Under the pieces are notes generated by a model that made no database searches, was not told the DNA's origin, and worked only from the letters and a program-made list of their open reading frames with translations. DNA of 64,000 bases from Cellulophaga baltica (lineage in GTDB: Bacteria > Bacteroidota > Bacteroidia > Flavobacteriales > Flavobacteriaceae): positions 159,160-223,159 of the forward strand of contig NZ_JAHKQN010000013.1 of assembly GCF_018861125.1 (NCBI RefSeq), written 5' to 3'. The translations under genes and the position numbers were made by a program. The stretch's first letter is position 1. Each line of letters starts with the position of its first letter. Of the stretch, positions 25,717 through 33,717 are shown in pieces.

Positions 25717-27051
25717 ATGTATTCGTATTGGAAACTTCATAAACTTCCAATCTTATTGGTGCTTTTTAGTAGCATCTTGTATTATACATTCGCATACCAT
25801 TTTGAACGAACAGAATTTATAAAACTAATAACGCTATTTTTTGCGTTATTAGTTTTTTGTTTTAAACTCATTCAGTTTGAAAAATGGAATTTAAAATTCT
25901 TACTCGCTTCAGGTATAATTTTCAGAATCATATTCATCTGTATTCTGCCTAATTTTTCTCAAGATTTTTATCGTTTTATATGGGATGGGGAGTTGGTGAG
26001 CAACTTACAAAACCCATATTTACAAGTCCCAAATGAACTAATTAAGCAGCCAAACTTAGTTATTGATAATGCCCAAGAATTATTAACAGGAATGGGAGAC
26101 TTGAGCCCTAAATTTCATAGTAATTATCCACCGTTAAATCAGATTATATTCTCTATTGCTTCGGTTTTAGGTTGTAAATCAATTTTAGGTTCTGTAATTG
26201 TAATGCGAATTATAATTATTCTTGCAGATATAGGTATCGTTTATTTCGGTCAGAAACTATTAAAAAATCTCAATTTATCACCACATTTAATATTTTGGTA
26301 TTTCTTAAATCCATTAATTATTGTAGAACTTACAGGCAATCTTCATTTTGAAGGTGTCATGCTTTTTTTCTTTGCCTGGTCATTATACTTGCTATCGAAA
26401 AATAAATGGCAATTAGCAGGTATAATCTATGCATGTGCTATTTCAATAAAATTAGTGCCATTACTTTTTCTACCACTATTCTTTAAATATTTTAGTTTTA
26501 AAAAAAGTATTCAATTTTATAGTATTGTTGGTGTTACCTCAATCCTATTACTAGCTCCATTTTACACATCAGAATTCATTAGTAATTATTCTGATACTGT
26601 TGGCTTATGGTTTTCAAATTTTGAATTTAATGCAAGTGTGTACAACATTATAAAAACCATCTCAATAACTTATTTTGATGGCAAACCTTGGGAAATCGTA
26701 AAAGTATATGGTAAAGTAACTCCGTTATTGACAATCGGAATTGTTCTCCTATTTACTTTTTTGAGAAAAAATGAGAAATTACCGGTCTTAATTACCTCAA
26801 TGCTTTGGGTGCTCAGCATTTATTATTTTATATCAACCACTGTACATCCTTGGTATGTAGTATTCCTAGTGTTCTTAACTGTCTTTACAAAGTATAGGTT
26901 TGCACTAATTTGGTCAGGAGTAATCATTTTAAGTTATTACGCTTATGCCAATGCCAACTACATAGAACATTTAGGCATTTTAGCTCTTGAATATATTTTA
27001 GTAATAGGGTACATGGTTTACGAATTAAGTATCGTTCGTAACAAAAAGTGA
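25717..27051 (+). CDS. Polytopic GT-C-like glycosyltransferase (GT87/mannosyltransferase type)
   Basis: 444 residues with about ten hydrophobic helices. The extracytoplasmic loop after helix 3 contains SQDFYRFIWDGELVSNLQNP (acidic catalytic-type Asp residues), and later HFEGVMLFFFAWSLYLL and ISIKLVPLLFLPLFF are typical of GT87/PMT-like enzymes that use polyprenyl-phosphate sugars. It completes the operon. A perfect 14-bp hairpin with a T tract lies inside the gene at 25821-25858. Ends 65 bases before the arg leader ORF. Confidence 0.8.
   Translation: MYSYWKLHKLPILLVLFSSILYYTFAYHFERTEFIKLITLFFALLVFCFKLIQFEKWNLKFLLASGIIFRIIFICILPNFSQDFYRFIWDGELVSNLQNPYLQVPNELIKQPNLVIDNAQELLTGMGDLSPKFHSNYPPLNQIIFSIASVLGCKSILGSVIVMRIIIILADIGIVYFGQKLLKNLNLSPHLIFWYFLNPLIIVELTGNLHFEGVMLFFFAWSLYLLSKNKWQLAGIIYACAISIKLVPLLFLPLFFKYFSFKKSIQFYSIVGVTSILLLAPFYTSEFISNYSDTVGLWFSNFEFNASVYNIIKTISITYFDGKPWEIVKVYGKVTPLLTIGIVLLFTFLRKNEKLPVLITSMLWVLSIYYFISTTVHPWYVVFLVFLTVFTKYRFALIWSGVIILSYYAYANANYIEHLGILALEYILVIGYMVYELSIVRNKK
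25821..25858 (+). terminator. Terminator-like hairpin inside the GT-C gene
   Basis: Arms 25821-25834 (AAAACTAATAACGC) and 25843-25856 (GCGTTATTAGTTTT) pair perfectly over 14 bp with an 8-base loop, followed by TT and G so that six T residues run together. It lies about 35 codons into the gene in the sense direction. Form fits an intrinsic terminator or attenuator; activity unproven. Confidence 0.55.
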
Positions 27052-27079
27052 AATTTTTGTAAAAATTAGACAACAAGTA

Positions 27080-27108
27080 TTGAAAAGTCAATTTAATTTG
27101 TACATTTG
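27080..27108 (+). promoter_or_regulatory. Promoter of the arginine/proline operon
   Basis: TTG at 27080-27082, 18-base spacer, TACATTTG at 27101-27108 (TAnnTTTG consensus). Expected transcription start is around 27112-27115, only a few bases before the leader-peptide ATG at 27117. Confidence 0.85.
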
Positions 27109-27116
27109 ACTCGATA

Positions 27117-27203
27117 ATGAATAAAAACGCACACATATTAGTTTCTACAGACAGGGCAATAGCTCCTGTGCGTTCATTTACACCTACACGCCGTCGCCCG
27201 TAA
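27117..27203 (+). CDS. Arginine-rich leader peptide (28 residues)
   Basis: ATG at 27117, stop TAA at 27201-27203. The peptide ends FTPTRRRP: three consecutive Arg codons (CGC CGT CGC) then Pro just before the stop, with two more Arg at positions 13 and 19, five Arg in 28. It starts within a few bases of the predicted transcription start and directly precedes an arginine biosynthesis operon. That is the layout of an attenuator leader: a ribosome stalling at the Arg run when charged tRNA-Arg is short would alter downstream RNA folding. Too short for standard gene callers. Confidence 0.78.
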   Translation: MNKNAHILVSTDRAIAPVRSFTPTRRRP

Positions 27204-27296
27204 GGGTGTGATATATTATGGAAATAGGTGAGTCCATTTCCGCAGAAAGACAAAACAATATTTCAATTAATTTTTTACTCTTAATCCTAATTGGCA
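27126..27296 (+). promoter_or_regulatory. Candidate attenuator RNA of the arg/pro operon
   Basis: Possible pairings: AACGCACA (27126-27133) with TGTGCGTT (27167-27174), 8 bp, both inside the leader ORF; CACC at 27181-27184 with GGTG in the 27204-27209 segment, or CGCCC with GGGTG around a GTAA loop; CACCTA (27181-27186) with TAGGTG (27225-27230); and GGAAAT (27220-27225) with ATTTCC (27236-27241). Several exclude each other, as expected of a switch. A run of six T at 27271-27276 lies upstream of the GNAT start. No classical GC hairpin joined to a T tract is visible, so control could be at translation or by Rho. Confidence 0.55.
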
Positions 27297-27935
27297 ATGG
27301 AAATACAAATTGCTAACGAGTCACATTTTAAATACGCTGAAGCTATTTGCGATACAATAGCGGAATCTGCCAAAGTCAGAGGAACAGGAATCGCAAAAAG
27401 AACTCCGGAATATATTTGTAAAAGGCTAGGTAATGGTAATGCTATTATTGCATTAGACAACGGTAAGTTTGCAGGTTTTTGTTATATAGAAGTCTGGGGG
27501 CATGAGAAATTTGTTGCCAATTCTGGCCTTATCGTTCACCCTGATTACAGGTCACAAGGACTTGCTAAAAAAATAAAAGAAAAAACTTTTGAGCTATCAA
27601 AGGAAAAATTTCCTGATGCTAAAATTTTTGGAATCACTACTGGTTTAGCAGTAATGAAAATTAATTACGAATTAGGCTACAAACCAACAACATTCTCAGA
27701 ACTTACGGATGATCCTGAATTCTGGAAAGGTTGTCAAACTTGTAAAAACTTTGACATTCTTACACGTACAGAACGAAAAATGTGTTTGTGCACCGGCATG
27801 TTGTATGACCCTGCAACTGACAATAAAAAGAAAGCAGAAAACGAAGTAACTAAGGGCCATGAAAAAGCAAACCCTAAAGCTTTCAAAAAATTAAAAAGTA
27901 TAAAAGAATCCCTTTTCATAAAAAAGAAAGAATAA
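27297..27935 (+). CDS. GNAT-family N-acyltransferase, probable first arginine-pathway enzyme
   Basis: About 212 residues from the ATG at 27297; a TTG two codons earlier is possible but less likely. GNAT fold with acyl-CoA loop HPDYRSQGLAKKIKEKT, plus a C-terminal Cys motif GCQTCKNF and MCLCTGM that looks like a zinc-binding CxxC/CxC pair. First structural gene of the arginine operon and abutting argG. Bacteroidota lack a classical argA; this acetyl- or succinyltransferase is the probable glutamate N-acylating enzyme. Acyl group by inference succinyl, given the Ser90 type of carbamoyltransferase in the same operon. Confidence 0.85.
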   Translation: MEIQIANESHFKYAEAICDTIAESAKVRGTGIAKRTPEYICKRLGNGNAIIALDNGKFAGFCYIEVWGHEKFVANSGLIVHPDYRSQGLAKKIKEKTFELSKEKFPDAKIFGITTGLAVMKINYELGYKPTTFSELTDDPEFWKGCQTCKNFDILTRTERKMCLCTGMLYDPATDNKKKAENEVTKGHEKANPKAFKKLKSIKESLFIKKKE

Positions 27936-29125
27936 TGAAAAAATTAGTATTAGCCTATAGCGGTGGTTTGGACACATCATACTGTGCAAAACATTTATCA
28001 AAAGATGAAGGATTTGAAGTTCATGCTGTAAGTGTAAACACAGGTGGTTTTTCAAAAGAAGAAATCAGTGAAATAGAAAAAAAAGCTATTGAATTAGGTG
28101 CAACATCATATAAATCAATTGATGCTGTTCAAACTTTTTACGATAAAGTAGTTAAGTTTTTAATTTTCGGGAACGTGCTTAAAAACAATACTTACCCACT
28201 TTCAGTAAGTGCTGAGCGTATTGTACAGGCTATTGAAATTGTAAACTACGCTAAAAAAGTGGGGGCTTCACATATTGCTCATGGTAGTACTGGTGCTGGT
28301 AACGATCAGGTTCGTTTTGATATGATTTTTCAAATTATAGCTCCTGAAATAGAAATCATTACACCAATAAGAGATAATAAACTTTCAAGAGAGGCTGAGA
28401 TTGCTTATTTACAAGAGAATGGCATTGATTACCCTTGGGAAAAAGCAAAATACTCAATCAACAGAGGGCTTTGGGGGACATCAGTTGGTGGTGAAGAAAC
28501 ATTGACATCTCAAAATGCTTTACCAGATAGTGCATACCCAAGTCAATTACAAGATAAAGAACCTAGTGATGTAAAACTAACTTTCGAAAAAGGTGAGTTA
28601 ATTGCAGTTAATGGCACTAAAGATAATCCTGTTGCAAATATTGAAAAATTAGAAACTATGGCTTCTAAATATGCAATTGGCAGAGATATTCATGTTGGTG
28701 ATACTATTATAGGTACAAAAGGTAGAGTTGGTTTTGAAGCAGCTGCCGCTTTAATTATCATAAAAGCACACCATTTATTAGAGAAACATACACTAACTAA
28801 ATGGCAACAATACCAAAAAGAGCAACAAGGTAATTTTTACGGAATGTTATTACATGAAGGCAATTATTTAGATGCTGTAATGAGAAATATTGAAACTTTC
28901 TTGACAGATACACAAAAGACTGTTTCTGGAGATGTTTTCTTAAGCTTATACCCTTTCCAATTTAGATTAAACGGAATTTCATCTGAACATGATTTAATGA
29001 CGGATGCTTTTGGAAGTTACGGTGAAGTTAATAAGGGTTGGTCTGCAACTGATGCTAAAGGCTTTATTAAAATGCTCTCAAACTCAGGTAGAATATACAA
29101 CTACGTAAACAATAGTAATGAATAG
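27935..29125 (+). CDS. argG: Argininosuccinate synthase
   Basis: Joins citrulline and aspartate with ATP to form argininosuccinate. 396 residues, full length. ATP-pyrophosphatase motif AYSGGLDTSYCAKHL at the N-terminus, AHGSTGAGNDQVRFD (citrulline/Asp binding) in the middle, and IGTKGRVGFEAAAALIIIKAH. Overlaps the GNAT stop by one base and the following unknown gene by eight. Confidence 0.97.
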   Translation: MKKLVLAYSGGLDTSYCAKHLSKDEGFEVHAVSVNTGGFSKEEISEIEKKAIELGATSYKSIDAVQTFYDKVVKFLIFGNVLKNNTYPLSVSAERIVQAIEIVNYAKKVGASHIAHGSTGAGNDQVRFDMIFQIIAPEIEIITPIRDNKLSREAEIAYLQENGIDYPWEKAKYSINRGLWGTSVGGEETLTSQNALPDSAYPSQLQDKEPSDVKLTFEKGELIAVNGTKDNPVANIEKLETMASKYAIGRDIHVGDTIIGTKGRVGFEAAAALIIIKAHHLLEKHTLTKWQQYQKEQQGNFYGMLLHEGNYLDAVMRNIETFLTDTQKTVSGDVFLSLYPFQFRLNGISSEHDLMTDAFGSYGEVNKGWSATDAKGFIKMLSNSGRIYNYVNNSNE

Positions 29126-29531
29126 TATTTTAAAATTACTTGAAACAAGAGATCTTTATATCCATCTGATATTGTTTAAAATCTATCTTCAAACAAGTGG
29201 AAGAACAAAAATTCCAATAAATGAAAGTGATTTAAAAAATGAGATTAAAGAAATATTTGATGGTGATTATAGCTATCAAGACTATCTAACAGCTACTCAA
29301 TATTTAATTTCAGAAAATTTGGTAGAGAATTCATTTATGGGGCTAACAGTTAAAGGTAGAGCATATTTTGAAAATTGGATAAAAGAATTTGAAAACTTAA
29401 GTAAAGAGGATCAACAAAAATTAAACGAAAATTTATCTCCAAAAATTTCAAAATTTTTTGAACTAACTGATAATATAGTTAAAGTAGGAACATTTGTTAC
29501 GAAATTAATCGAATTAAGTAATAATATATGA
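29118..29531 (+). CDS. Unknown 137-residue protein inserted in the arginine operon
   Basis: No recognised family. N-terminal helix-rich part (SILKLLETRDLYIHLILFKI) followed by LTATQYLISENLVENSFMGLTVKGRAYFENW, split here at ENLV, which resembles a winged-helix wing as in small effector or antitoxin-like proteins; the C-terminal third is helical with a mildly hydrophobic end. It overlaps argG by eight bases and argC by four, so it is translated as part of the operon. It is not a normal arginine gene. Possibly regulatory or an accessory insertion. Confidence 0.65.
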   Translation: MNSILKLLETRDLYIHLILFKIYLQTSGRTKIPINESDLKNEIKEIFDGDYSYQDYLTATQYLISENLVENSFMGLTVKGRAYFENWIKEFENLSKEDQQKLNENLSPKISKFFELTDNIVKVGTFVTKLIELSNNI

Positions 29532-30502
29532 TTAAAGCTGGAATAATAGGTGGTTCTGGATATACTGGAGGTGAACTTATCAGAATACTTTTAAACCACC
29601 CAGAAGTAACTATAGATTTTGTGTACAGTACCACAAGAGCTGGAAAAAAAATTACAACAGCACACCCTGATTTATTAGGGGTTACTGATATTGCTTTTAC
29701 AGGTGATGTAAACTTAAATGTAGATGTTGTTTTCTTATGCTTAGGTCACGGAAATTCAACAACATTTTTAAATGCAAATGATTTTTCTGCTAACACAAAA
29801 ATCATTGATTTGAGTAATGATTTTAGGTTAGATGCTGATGCTATTTTAAATGGCAAAAAATTTGTTTACGGTTTACCCGAAACAAATAAGCCTGCAATTA
29901 AAAAAGCAAATTATATTGCTAATCCTGGTTGTTTTGCGACAGCTATTCAACTTGGTTTATTACCATTAGCAAAAGCAGGACTTTTAAATAACGAAATTCA
30001 TATAAATGCTGTGACAGGTAGTACTGGTGCAGGCGTTAGTCCATCAGCTACTTCACATTTTAGTTGGAGAAATAACAATGTATCGTGGTATAAACCTTTT
30101 ACTCACCAACATTTAGGCGAAATAGGTGAAAGTTTAGCTTCTTATAACAATGAAGTAGGAGAATTATTTTTCTTACCTAACAGAGGGAATTTTACAAGAG
30201 GAATTTTAGCTACAGCTTATACTAAGTTTGAAGGTAGTATAGAAGATGCAATAGCTCTCTATAAAGATTTTTATAAAGATGCTTTGTTTACACATATTTC
30301 AGAACAAGAAATAAATTTAAAGCAAGTAGTAAATACTAATCACTGTCATATTCATTTACATAAGTTTAATGATCGTCTTCTAATTACTTCAGCTATAGAT
30401 AATTTATTAAAAGGAGCATCTGGTCAGGCAGTACAAAACATGAATTTAATGTTTGGTTTTGAGGAAAATATAGGACTGAATTTAAAAGCAGGAGTTTTTT
30501 AG
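29528..30502 (+). CDS. argC: N-acyl-gamma-glutamyl-phosphate reductase
   Basis: 324 residues. NADPH motif AGIIGGSGYTGGELIRIL, active-site Cys in ANPGCFATAIQLGLLPL, and His in the C-terminal half (HQHLGEIGESL). Reduces the acyl-glutamyl phosphate made by ArgB to the semialdehyde. Followed by the only sizeable gap (70 bases) inside this operon. Confidence 0.96.
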   Translation: MIKAGIIGGSGYTGGELIRILLNHPEVTIDFVYSTTRAGKKITTAHPDLLGVTDIAFTGDVNLNVDVVFLCLGHGNSTTFLNANDFSANTKIIDLSNDFRLDADAILNGKKFVYGLPETNKPAIKKANYIANPGCFATAIQLGLLPLAKAGLLNNEIHINAVTGSTGAGVSPSATSHFSWRNNNVSWYKPFTHQHLGEIGESLASYNNEVGELFFLPNRGNFTRGILATAYTKFEGSIEDAIALYKDFYKDALFTHISEQEINLKQVVNTNHCHIHLHKFNDRLLITSAIDNLLKGASGQAVQNMNLMFGFEENIGLNLKAGVF

Positions 30503-30572
30503 CATCGATTTCACTCAGCGAACAAATATTGATTGAGCGTAATCTAAATTAAAAAGCAGTAAAATTAAAAAA

Positions 30573-31373
30573 ATGAAAGTAGCCATAATAGGAGCAGGAA
30601 ATTTAGGATTAGCTATCGCCAAAGGAATATTAAATTCTAATGGTGCTACTAGTATGTATTTAACGAAACGAAATACAGAAGAAATTTCTAAATATGAAAA
30701 ATACGGAAACGTAACTGTTACTTCTGATAATAGAGAAGCAGTTGAAAAGTCTGATATTTTAATATTTGCTGTTCAACCAGCACAATTTGAGCAAATTCTT
30801 ACTGATGTAAAAGATTTGTTAAATGAAAAACACGTGGTAATTTCAACCATTACAGGTGTGGTTATTTCTCAAATTGAAGCAATTATTGGTACTGATCATA
30901 ACATCATCCGTAGTATGCCAAATACAGCAATATCTGTAGGTAAATCTATGACTTGCATTTGTAGTAATGAACAAGGTAAAAAACGAATTGAGCTTGCTAA
31001 AGCTATTTTCAACCGGATGGGCCATTCTATGGAAATTCCTGAAAGTCAGATGCAAGCAGCTACAGTAATTTGTGCTAGTGGTGTTGCCTTTTGGATGCGA
31101 TTAATACGCGCTACAACTCAAGGTGCTATTCAACTTGGTTTTGATGCTAAAGAAGCTCAAGAATTAGCAATGCACACTTGCGATGGTGCTGCAAACTTGT
31201 TAATAGAATCTGGCAATCATCCGGAGGCAGAAATTGATAGAGTTACGACTCCAAAAGGGTGTACAATACAGGGTTTAAACGAAATGGAACATCAAGGTTT
31301 AAGTTCGTCATTAATACAAGGTATTGTAGCATCTTATGAAAAAATAAGTGAAATAAAAAAAGGGGAATTATGA
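30573..31373 (+). CDS. proC: Pyrroline-5-carboxylate reductase
   Basis: 266 residues. Rossmann motif VAIIGAGNLGLAIAKGIL, IIRSMPNTAISVGKSMTC, and the family's C-terminal TPKGCTIQGLNEMEHQGL substrate loop. Last step of proline synthesis, NADPH plus P5C to proline. Proline genes embedded here put proline synthesis under the arginine promoter. Overlaps argD by four bases. Confidence 0.94.
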   Translation: MKVAIIGAGNLGLAIAKGILNSNGATSMYLTKRNTEEISKYEKYGNVTVTSDNREAVEKSDILIFAVQPAQFEQILTDVKDLLNEKHVVISTITGVVISQIEAIIGTDHNIIRSMPNTAISVGKSMTCICSNEQGKKRIELAKAIFNRMGHSMEIPESQMQAATVICASGVAFWMRLIRATTQGAIQLGFDAKEAQELAMHTCDGAANLLIESGNHPEAEIDRVTTPKGCTIQGLNEMEHQGLSSSLIQGIVASYEKISEIKKGEL

Positions 31374-32497
31374 AACTATTTGATGTTTATCCACTTTATG
31401 ATGTAACACCTGTAAGTGCAAAAGGAATAGTTGTTACAGATGACAAAGGACAAGAATATTTAGATTTTTATGGTGGACATGCTGTAATTTCAATCGGGCA
31501 TTCTCACCCACACTATGTAAAAAGATTAGAAGATCAATTACACAAAATAGGTTTTTATAGCAATGCTGTACAAAACCCATTACAGGTTGAGCTTTCTACA
31601 AAATTAGGTACATTATCAAATTGCAATAATTACAATTTGTTTTTATGTAGTTCTGGTGCTGAGGCAAATGAAAATGCGCTAAAATTAGCTTCATTTGAAA
31701 CAGGAAAATCTAGAGTATTAGCATTTAATAATGGTTTTCACGGTAGAACGTCTGCAGCAGTAGCTGCTACTGATAACCAAAAGATAAATGCGCCAATTAA
31801 TAAGCAACAAAAGGTTACTTTTTTAGCTTTTAATGATCTAGCTTCATTCACTACTGAAATTGAAAAAGGTGATGTTTGTGCAGTAATTTTAGAAGCAATA
31901 CAAGGTGTTGGTGGTTTAGATGAGCCTTCAACTGATTTTTATCAAAGCGTTGCAAAACTTTGTAAAGCTAACAATGTAAAACTTATTGCTGACGAAGTAC
32001 AGTGTGGTTTTGGTAGAAGTGGAAAATTTTTCGGTTTTCAACATCACAACATACAACCTGACATTGTAAGTATCGCTAAAGGTATGGGGAATGGTTTTCC
32101 TGTAGGTGGTGTACTTATTCATGAAAGTATTGAAGCTAAATACGGAATGTTAGGTACAACTTTTGGTGGTAATCATTTAGCATGTGCTGCATCAATGGCA
32201 GTTTTAGAGGTTATTGAAAAAGATAATTTGATTGAAAATGCCGCTACATTAGGTGAGTATTTCAAAACTTGTGCCACAGAAATTCCTGAAGTTAAAAAAG
32301 TAAAAGGTAGAGGTCTAATGCTTGGTTTAGAATTTGATTTTGAAGTAGCTGCCTTACGCAAAAAACTTATTCATACTCAACACATGTTTACAGGTGGTGC
32401 AATGAACAAAAACTTATTGAGAATTTTACCTGCTTTAAATATTACAAAACAAGATATAGATACATTTTTCAACGCACTTAAAGAGGAACTAAAGTGA
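31370..32497 (+). CDS. argD: N-acylornithine aminotransferase
   Basis: 375-residue class III PLP aminotransferase. Glycine motif FLCSSGAEANENALKLA, DEVQCGFGRSGKFF (PLP-binding Asp), PLP lysine in DIVSIAKGMGNGFPVGG, and TFGGNHLACAA. Converts acyl-glutamate semialdehyde to acyl-ornithine. Ends in a GTGA overlap with proA. Confidence 0.95.
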   Translation: MKLFDVYPLYDVTPVSAKGIVVTDDKGQEYLDFYGGHAVISIGHSHPHYVKRLEDQLHKIGFYSNAVQNPLQVELSTKLGTLSNCNNYNLFLCSSGAEANENALKLASFETGKSRVLAFNNGFHGRTSAAVAATDNQKINAPINKQQKVTFLAFNDLASFTTEIEKGDVCAVILEAIQGVGGLDEPSTDFYQSVAKLCKANNVKLIADEVQCGFGRSGKFFGFQHHNIQPDIVSIAKGMGNGFPVGGVLIHESIEAKYGMLGTTFGGNHLACAASMAVLEVIEKDNLIENAATLGEYFKTCATEIPEVKKVKGRGLMLGLEFDFEVAALRKKLIHTQHMFTGGAMNKNLLRILPALNITKQDIDTFFNALKEELK

Positions 32498-33693
32498 GCT
32501 TAATATTAAACATAGAACAACGTAATAAGGTTTTAAATACTATGGCTGCCTTAGTAGCATCAAAAAAATCAACCATTTTAGCCGCTAATAAAATAGATTT
32601 AGAAGCGTATTCTGGTGATGATTTAGCCATGGCCGATCGATTAAAAGTTGATGATGATAAAATTAAAGGAATGATTTTATCATTACAGCAACTAGCTAGT
32701 CAAACAGATCCTTTAGGTGTTGAACGTTTTGCTTTTGAACATGACAACGGTATTAAAGTAAGTAATAAAACAGCACCATTTGGCACCGTTTGTATCATTT
32801 ATGAATCTAGACCTGATGTTACAATTGAAGCAGCAGGAATTGCATTTAAATCTGGAAATAAAATATTATTAAAGGGTGGTAAAGAATCACTAAATAGTAA
32901 TTTAGCTTTGGTTGATTTATGGCATAAAGCTTTAGAAGAAAATGACTGTAATACTGACTGGGTTACTTATTTACAATTTAACCGAGAACAAACACAAGCA
33001 TTTTTAGAAAATCCTACTCAAAAGATGGATTTAATTGTTCCTCGTGGAGGTGAAAAACTAATTTCTTTTGTAAAAAAACACGCTAATTGCCCAGTAATAA
33101 TTAGTGGTCGTGGTAATAATTTTGCATACGTTTCTTCAGAAGCAGATTTACAAATGGCTATTGATATCATTATCAATGCTAAAACAACAAAAATATCTGC
33201 ATGTAATGCTTTAGATAAAGTTTTAATTGCTGCCGATATGCCTCGTAAGCATGAGTTTTTACAACACTTAATCAACGAACTTAAAAAGAGTGATGTTGAA
33301 ATTTTAACAGATACTATATTTTCAGAAATTGAAGGTGTTAAAGAAATTGAAAACGACGATGTTTGGTATAAAGAGTTTTTAGATTATAAAATAGTAATTG
33401 GTCAAGTAGCCAATGTTGAAGATGCTATTGAAAAAATAAACACCTATGGTGGCGGACATTCGGCTGTTATCATTACTTCAAATACTGAAAAAGCAGAAAC
33501 ATTTTTACAATCTGTTGATGCTGCAGCAGTATATCATAATGCATCAACACGTTTTACTGATGGGTTTCAATTTGGTCTGGGTGGCGAATTAGCAATTAGT
33601 ACTGATAAATTACACCAAAGAGGCCCTATTGGATTGCAACACTTGGTTACCAATAAATGGTATGTATTAGGTGAAGGGCAAATAAGACCATAA
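32494..33693 (+). CDS. proA: Glutamate-5-semialdehyde dehydrogenase (gamma-glutamyl phosphate reductase)
   Basis: 399 residues starting at GTG, which overlaps the argD stop. IIYESRPDVTIEAAGIAFKSGN is the characteristic cofactor segment, LIVPRGGEKLISFVKK is conserved, and the catalytic Cys is in ISACNALDKVL. Second step of proline synthesis; C-terminus FGLGGELAISTDKLHQRGPIG is typical (split here: the motif ends after DKLH). Confidence 0.95.
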   Translation: MSLILNIEQRNKVLNTMAALVASKKSTILAANKIDLEAYSGDDLAMADRLKVDDDKIKGMILSLQQLASQTDPLGVERFAFEHDNGIKVSNKTAPFGTVCIIYESRPDVTIEAAGIAFKSGNKILLKGGKESLNSNLALVDLWHKALEENDCNTDWVTYLQFNREQTQAFLENPTQKMDLIVPRGGEKLISFVKKHANCPVIISGRGNNFAYVSSEADLQMAIDIIINAKTTKISACNALDKVLIAADMPRKHEFLQHLINELKKSDVEILTDTIFSEIEGVKEIENDDVWYKEFLDYKIVIGQVANVEDAIEKINTYGGGHSAVIITSNTEKAETFLQSVDAAAVYHNASTRFTDGFQFGLGGELAISTDKLHQRGPIGLQHLVTNKWYVLGEGQIRP

Positions 33694-33717
33694 ATGTTTT
33701 AAAACACGAAATTGAAA

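Noticed and set aside
27041-27060. ACAAAAA/TTTTTGT hairpin at the end of the GT-C gene as terminator
   Set aside because: Only A:T pairs and no T tract after the stem; too weak to call.
26924-27253. 109-codon minus-strand ORF across the arg leader
   Set aside because: It is antisense to the GT-C gene end and the leader, with no recognisable domain; a shadow of the coding frames.
30503-30572. 70-base gap between argC and proC as an internal promoter or repeat
   Set aside because: Contains no TAnnTTTG box and only a similar CTCAGCG/TTGAGCG pair, not a clear inverted repeat.
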